A stretch of DNA of 8,014 nucleotides, from contig SKZB01000329.1 in NCBI GenBank assembly GCA_007127615.1, positions 1 to 8,014 on the forward strand, written 5' to 3'. Under the pieces are notes generated by a model. It made no database searches. It was not told where the DNA came from and saw nothing but the letters and a program-made list of their open reading frames with translations. This document shows positions 6,533 through 8,014 of this stretch, one piece after another. Origin of the DNA: Phycisphaerales bacterium (lineage in GTDB: Bacteria; Planctomycetota; Phycisphaerae; Phycisphaerales; SM1A02). The number at the start of each line of letters is the position of its first letter. Position 1 is the first letter of the stretch. Position numbers and translations under genes: made by a program.

Positions 6533-7828
6533 TCAACCCCAGTTGTTGAGCAGGAAGAGCAGGTCGAGGACATCGACCTGGTGGTCGTGGTTGAAATCGC
6601 CCTTACACGGCGGCCCCATGACGAAGCAGCGCTCGTACTCGCACTCACCCCAGTGGGCGAGAAGTTCGAGGAGGTCGAAGACATCGACGACGCCGTTGCC
6701 GGTGAGGTCGGAGGGGTTGGAGGAGCAGATACCCAGGTCCGGGCAGGCGATACACACATCCGGGCAGCAGTCGTTGAACGGGCCGCAGGAGTTATCGCAC
6801 CAGCAACTGCCGGCTGTCGACCCTTCGCATGATGATCCGAGACAGGTATCGAAGAGGTGTTCGGCGGAACCCAGCCCGAAGAGGCAGCCGGGACAGTGCT
6901 TGCCCTTGTCTTCACAGCAGTCCCCGAGATCGCAGCACGCTTCGTCACACCAGCAGCCGCTGACGGCCGCGCCGCCGCAGTTGGTCTGGCAGGAGAAGTT
7001 CGGCGGAAGTGGAGGGGGCGTCGAACCGTGCCAGCAGACGCGGCAATTGAGCTCCGCCGCGTTCGCGCAGAGCTGATCCCACTGCTCATCGCAGCAGAAG
7101 GGATCGACCGGGCAGACGATGTTGCAGCACGCGCCGTCATCACAGCCGGGTGATTCGTTGGAGACGCAGCAGTCGCCGTGCCCGCAGGCGGAAGGGGGAT
7201 CCGGCACATGGCAGCCGCTCAGGAACGAGCAGTGCTGTGTGGCCAGGTGAGCGCAGCACTCGTCCCACTCGACTTCGCAGCAGGCGGGATCGATGTCGCA
7301 GACGGTGTTACAGCAGGCGCTGCTTTGACACCAGGGCGAGCCGTTGGCTTCGCAGCAATGGCCGGTTCCGGCGTCGCCGCAGGCGGGCGGCTGGCAGCCG
7401 TCCAGTTCCGGACAGTGCTGCCAGGCGAGGTCGACGCAGGACTGGTCCCACACCCCGCCGCCCTCCGCATCGCAGCAGAACGGATCGACTGCGCAGACCG
7501 ATTCGCAGCACTTCTCGTCGTGGCAGTATGGCGTGTCGTTGGGCGTACAACAGTCGCCGGCGGAGAAGCTGCCACAGTCTCCACACGCCAGCACACAGTG
7601 GTTCGTGGCCGTTATCGCACACGTGCTGGTCCAGCCGACATTGCAACAGAACGGGTTGATTGAACAGACGATCTGACAACACGCCTGATCATCGCACCCC
7701 AGTTGCCCAAGGTTCGGCTGACAACACGAATCTGCATCCGGATCATTCGGGCAATCGCCGTGCCCAAAATGAATCACCATCAGGAGCGACAAAGCGACGA
7801 GTGCGAACTGCGGTAAACCTGGCAACAT
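6533..7828 (-). CDS. Secreted cysteine-rich repeat protein with two somatomedin-B-like domains and a dockerin-like tail
   Basis: 431 residues, of which 72 are Cys, so the protein is almost certainly folded by disulphides outside the cytoplasm. The ATG at 7828 gives a short signal peptide (hydrophobic 8-21, likely cleavage near GHG at 22-24). GAGGAGG lies 6 bases upstream; an ATG at 7834 abuts that site and a GTG at 7852 overlies it, so both are less likely. Four repeats follow at 35-78, 93-139, 158-200 and 220-262, with the pattern CC-x(7,8)-C-x4-CC-x3-C-x5-CC-x(7)-C-x7-C and a shared VC-x-x-(D/N)-P-(F/A)-CC core. Repeat 2 has a four-residue insertion. Two domains at 280-312 and 329-362 have somatomedin-B cysteine spacing (C-W-C-D, then CC). 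Two dockerin-like calcium loops end the protein: DLTGNGVVDVFD (374-385) and DFNHDHQVDVLD (411-422), each followed by an HWG or NWG end. No catalytic domain is visible. A surface, adhesive or anchored role is inferred only. Confidence 0.88.
   Translation of the reverse strand: MLPGLPQFALVALSLLMVIHFGHGDCPNDPDADSCCQPNLGQLGCDDQACCQIVCSINPFCCNVGWTSTCAITATNHCVLACGDCGSFSAGDCCTPNDTPYCHDEKCCESVCAVDPFCCDAEGGGVWDQSCVDLAWQHCPELDGCQPPACGDAGTGHCCEANGSPWCQSSACCNTVCDIDPACCEVEWDECCAHLATQHCSFLSGCHVPDPPSACGHGDCCVSNESPGCDDGACCNIVCPVDPFCCDEQWDQLCANAAELNCRVCWHGSTPPPLPPNFSCQTNCGGAAVSGCWCDEACCDLGDCCEDKGKHCPGCLFGLGSAEHLFDTCLGSSCEGSTAGSCWCDNSCGPFNDCCPDVCIACPDLGICSSNPSDLTGNGVVDVFDLLELLAHWGECEYERCFVMGPPCKGDFNHDHQVDVLDLLFLLNNWG
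7043..7726 (-). repeat. Coding tandem repeats: four ten-cysteine modules
   Basis: The modules lie at 7595-7726, 7412-7552, 7229-7357 and 7043-7171, with a pitch of 58-65 codons. Cysteine positions are kept almost exactly while the other residues vary, so these are old duplications held by structure rather than recent copies. The last (7043-7171) and second (7412-7552) share DPFCCD, and most have Trp before the seventh cysteine group. Confidence 0.8.
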
Positions 7829-7834
7829 CTTCAT

Positions 7835-7841
7835 CCTCCTC
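7835..7841 (-). promoter_or_regulatory. Ribosome binding site of the cysteine-rich gene
   Basis: The minus strand reads GAGGAGG, a strong anti-16S match, and the ATG at 7828 follows after 6 bases. It lies just after the stop codon of the preceding gene, as expected for translation within one message. Confidence 0.7.
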
Positions 7842-7856
7842 GTGGCGCCCACTGAC

Positions 7857-8014
7857 CTACTGCACTAGGCACGCTGGCTGCACTCCCATCAGCAGCCAAT
7901 CCTGTACGTCGACGACACCATCGCCATTAATGTCCGCCACGCAACATTCACAGTGGCCCCAGTTCTGGAACAGGATGTCGTAGTCCTCTTGGCCAACGGT
8001 GCCATCGCCGTTTA
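7857..8014 (-). CDS. C-terminal end of a second dockerin-tailed protein (5' part beyond the window)
   Basis: The frame enters from the right edge and ends at a TAG at 7859-7857, giving 51 complete codons. It holds two calcium-loop motifs, NGDGTVGQED and, 28 residues later, INGDGVVDVQDW. The first is followed by LFQNWG and a cysteine cluster (HCECC), and the tail is QPACLVQ. This is the two-loop arrangement of dockerin-like domains on planctomycete secreted proteins. In clostridia dockerins bind cohesins; in planctomycetes their partner is mostly unknown. Nothing can be said about the N-terminal body. Its stop lies 28 bases before the ATG of the cysteine-rich gene on the same strand, with no room for a full promoter between, so the two are probably co-transcribed, with this gene first. 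Confidence 0.85.
   Translation of the reverse strand, partial: NGDGTVGQEDYDILFQNWGHCECCVADINGDGVVDVQDWLLMGVQPACLVQ

Noticed and set aside
6309..6536. 75-codon minus-strand frame after the cysteine-rich gene
   Set aside because: Codon use is coding-like and it could be a gene remnant, but it starts only at a TTG overlapping the previous stop codon and has no recognisable domain. The plus-strand frame, with signal peptide and HEAT-like unit, is better supported.
6444..7076. Plus-strand 210-codon frame running into the cysteine-rich gene
   Set aside because: From 6533 onward it is antisense to the cysteine-rich repeats and gives Gln/Ser-rich shadow sequence. Only the first 30 codons may be meaningful.
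7043..7726. Repeated DNA considered as a CRISPR or mobile repeat array
   Set aside because: The repeats are conserved at the amino-acid level within one open frame, with varied nucleotides and no spacer structure.

Overview
The window looks like chromosome from a high-GC planctomycete, probably near Phycisphaerae. This is inferred from dockerin-like tails on secreted proteins (NGDG and DLTGNG calcium loops ending in an NWG motif), cysteine-rich tandem repeats of a kind I associate with that phylum, and long N-terminal regions before signal peptides. No rRNA, tRNA, CRISPR array, insertion sequence or phage gene is visible.

Layout. The left half is mostly leftward-transcribed: an APH-fold phosphotransferase (3117-4076), then a BamB-like beta-propeller lipoprotein (1611-2954), then purH (start at 1546, running off the left edge). 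A good sigma70-type promoter (3011-3039) lies in front of the propeller gene, and no promoter is evident in the 64-base gap before purH. The last two are therefore probably one transcription unit. guaA (4207-5796) runs rightward and is divergent from the phosphotransferase gene across a 130-base intergenic region. purH makes IMP and guaA turns XMP into GMP, so two enzymes of the purine-to-GMP route sit 2.7 kb apart on opposite strands.

Downstream of guaA is a 254-base gap with two adjacent arrays of 8-base tandem repeats of different sequence (5811-5842 and 5860-5891). It is followed by a small rightward gene for a predicted exported protein with one HEAT-like repeat (6051-6443). Its frame stays open beyond an amber codon, so it may be truncated.

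The right end is the unusual part. A leftward gene (6533-7828) encodes a secreted protein of 431 residues with 72 cysteines. It has four copies of a ten-cysteine repeat, two somatomedin-B-like domains and a C-terminal pair of dockerin-like calcium loops. Immediately upstream on the same strand, only 28 bases away, is the 3' end of another gene with a dockerin-like tail (7857 to the right edge). The two look like an extracellular or cell-surface gene pair of unknown function and are the best candidates in the window for something poorly described.
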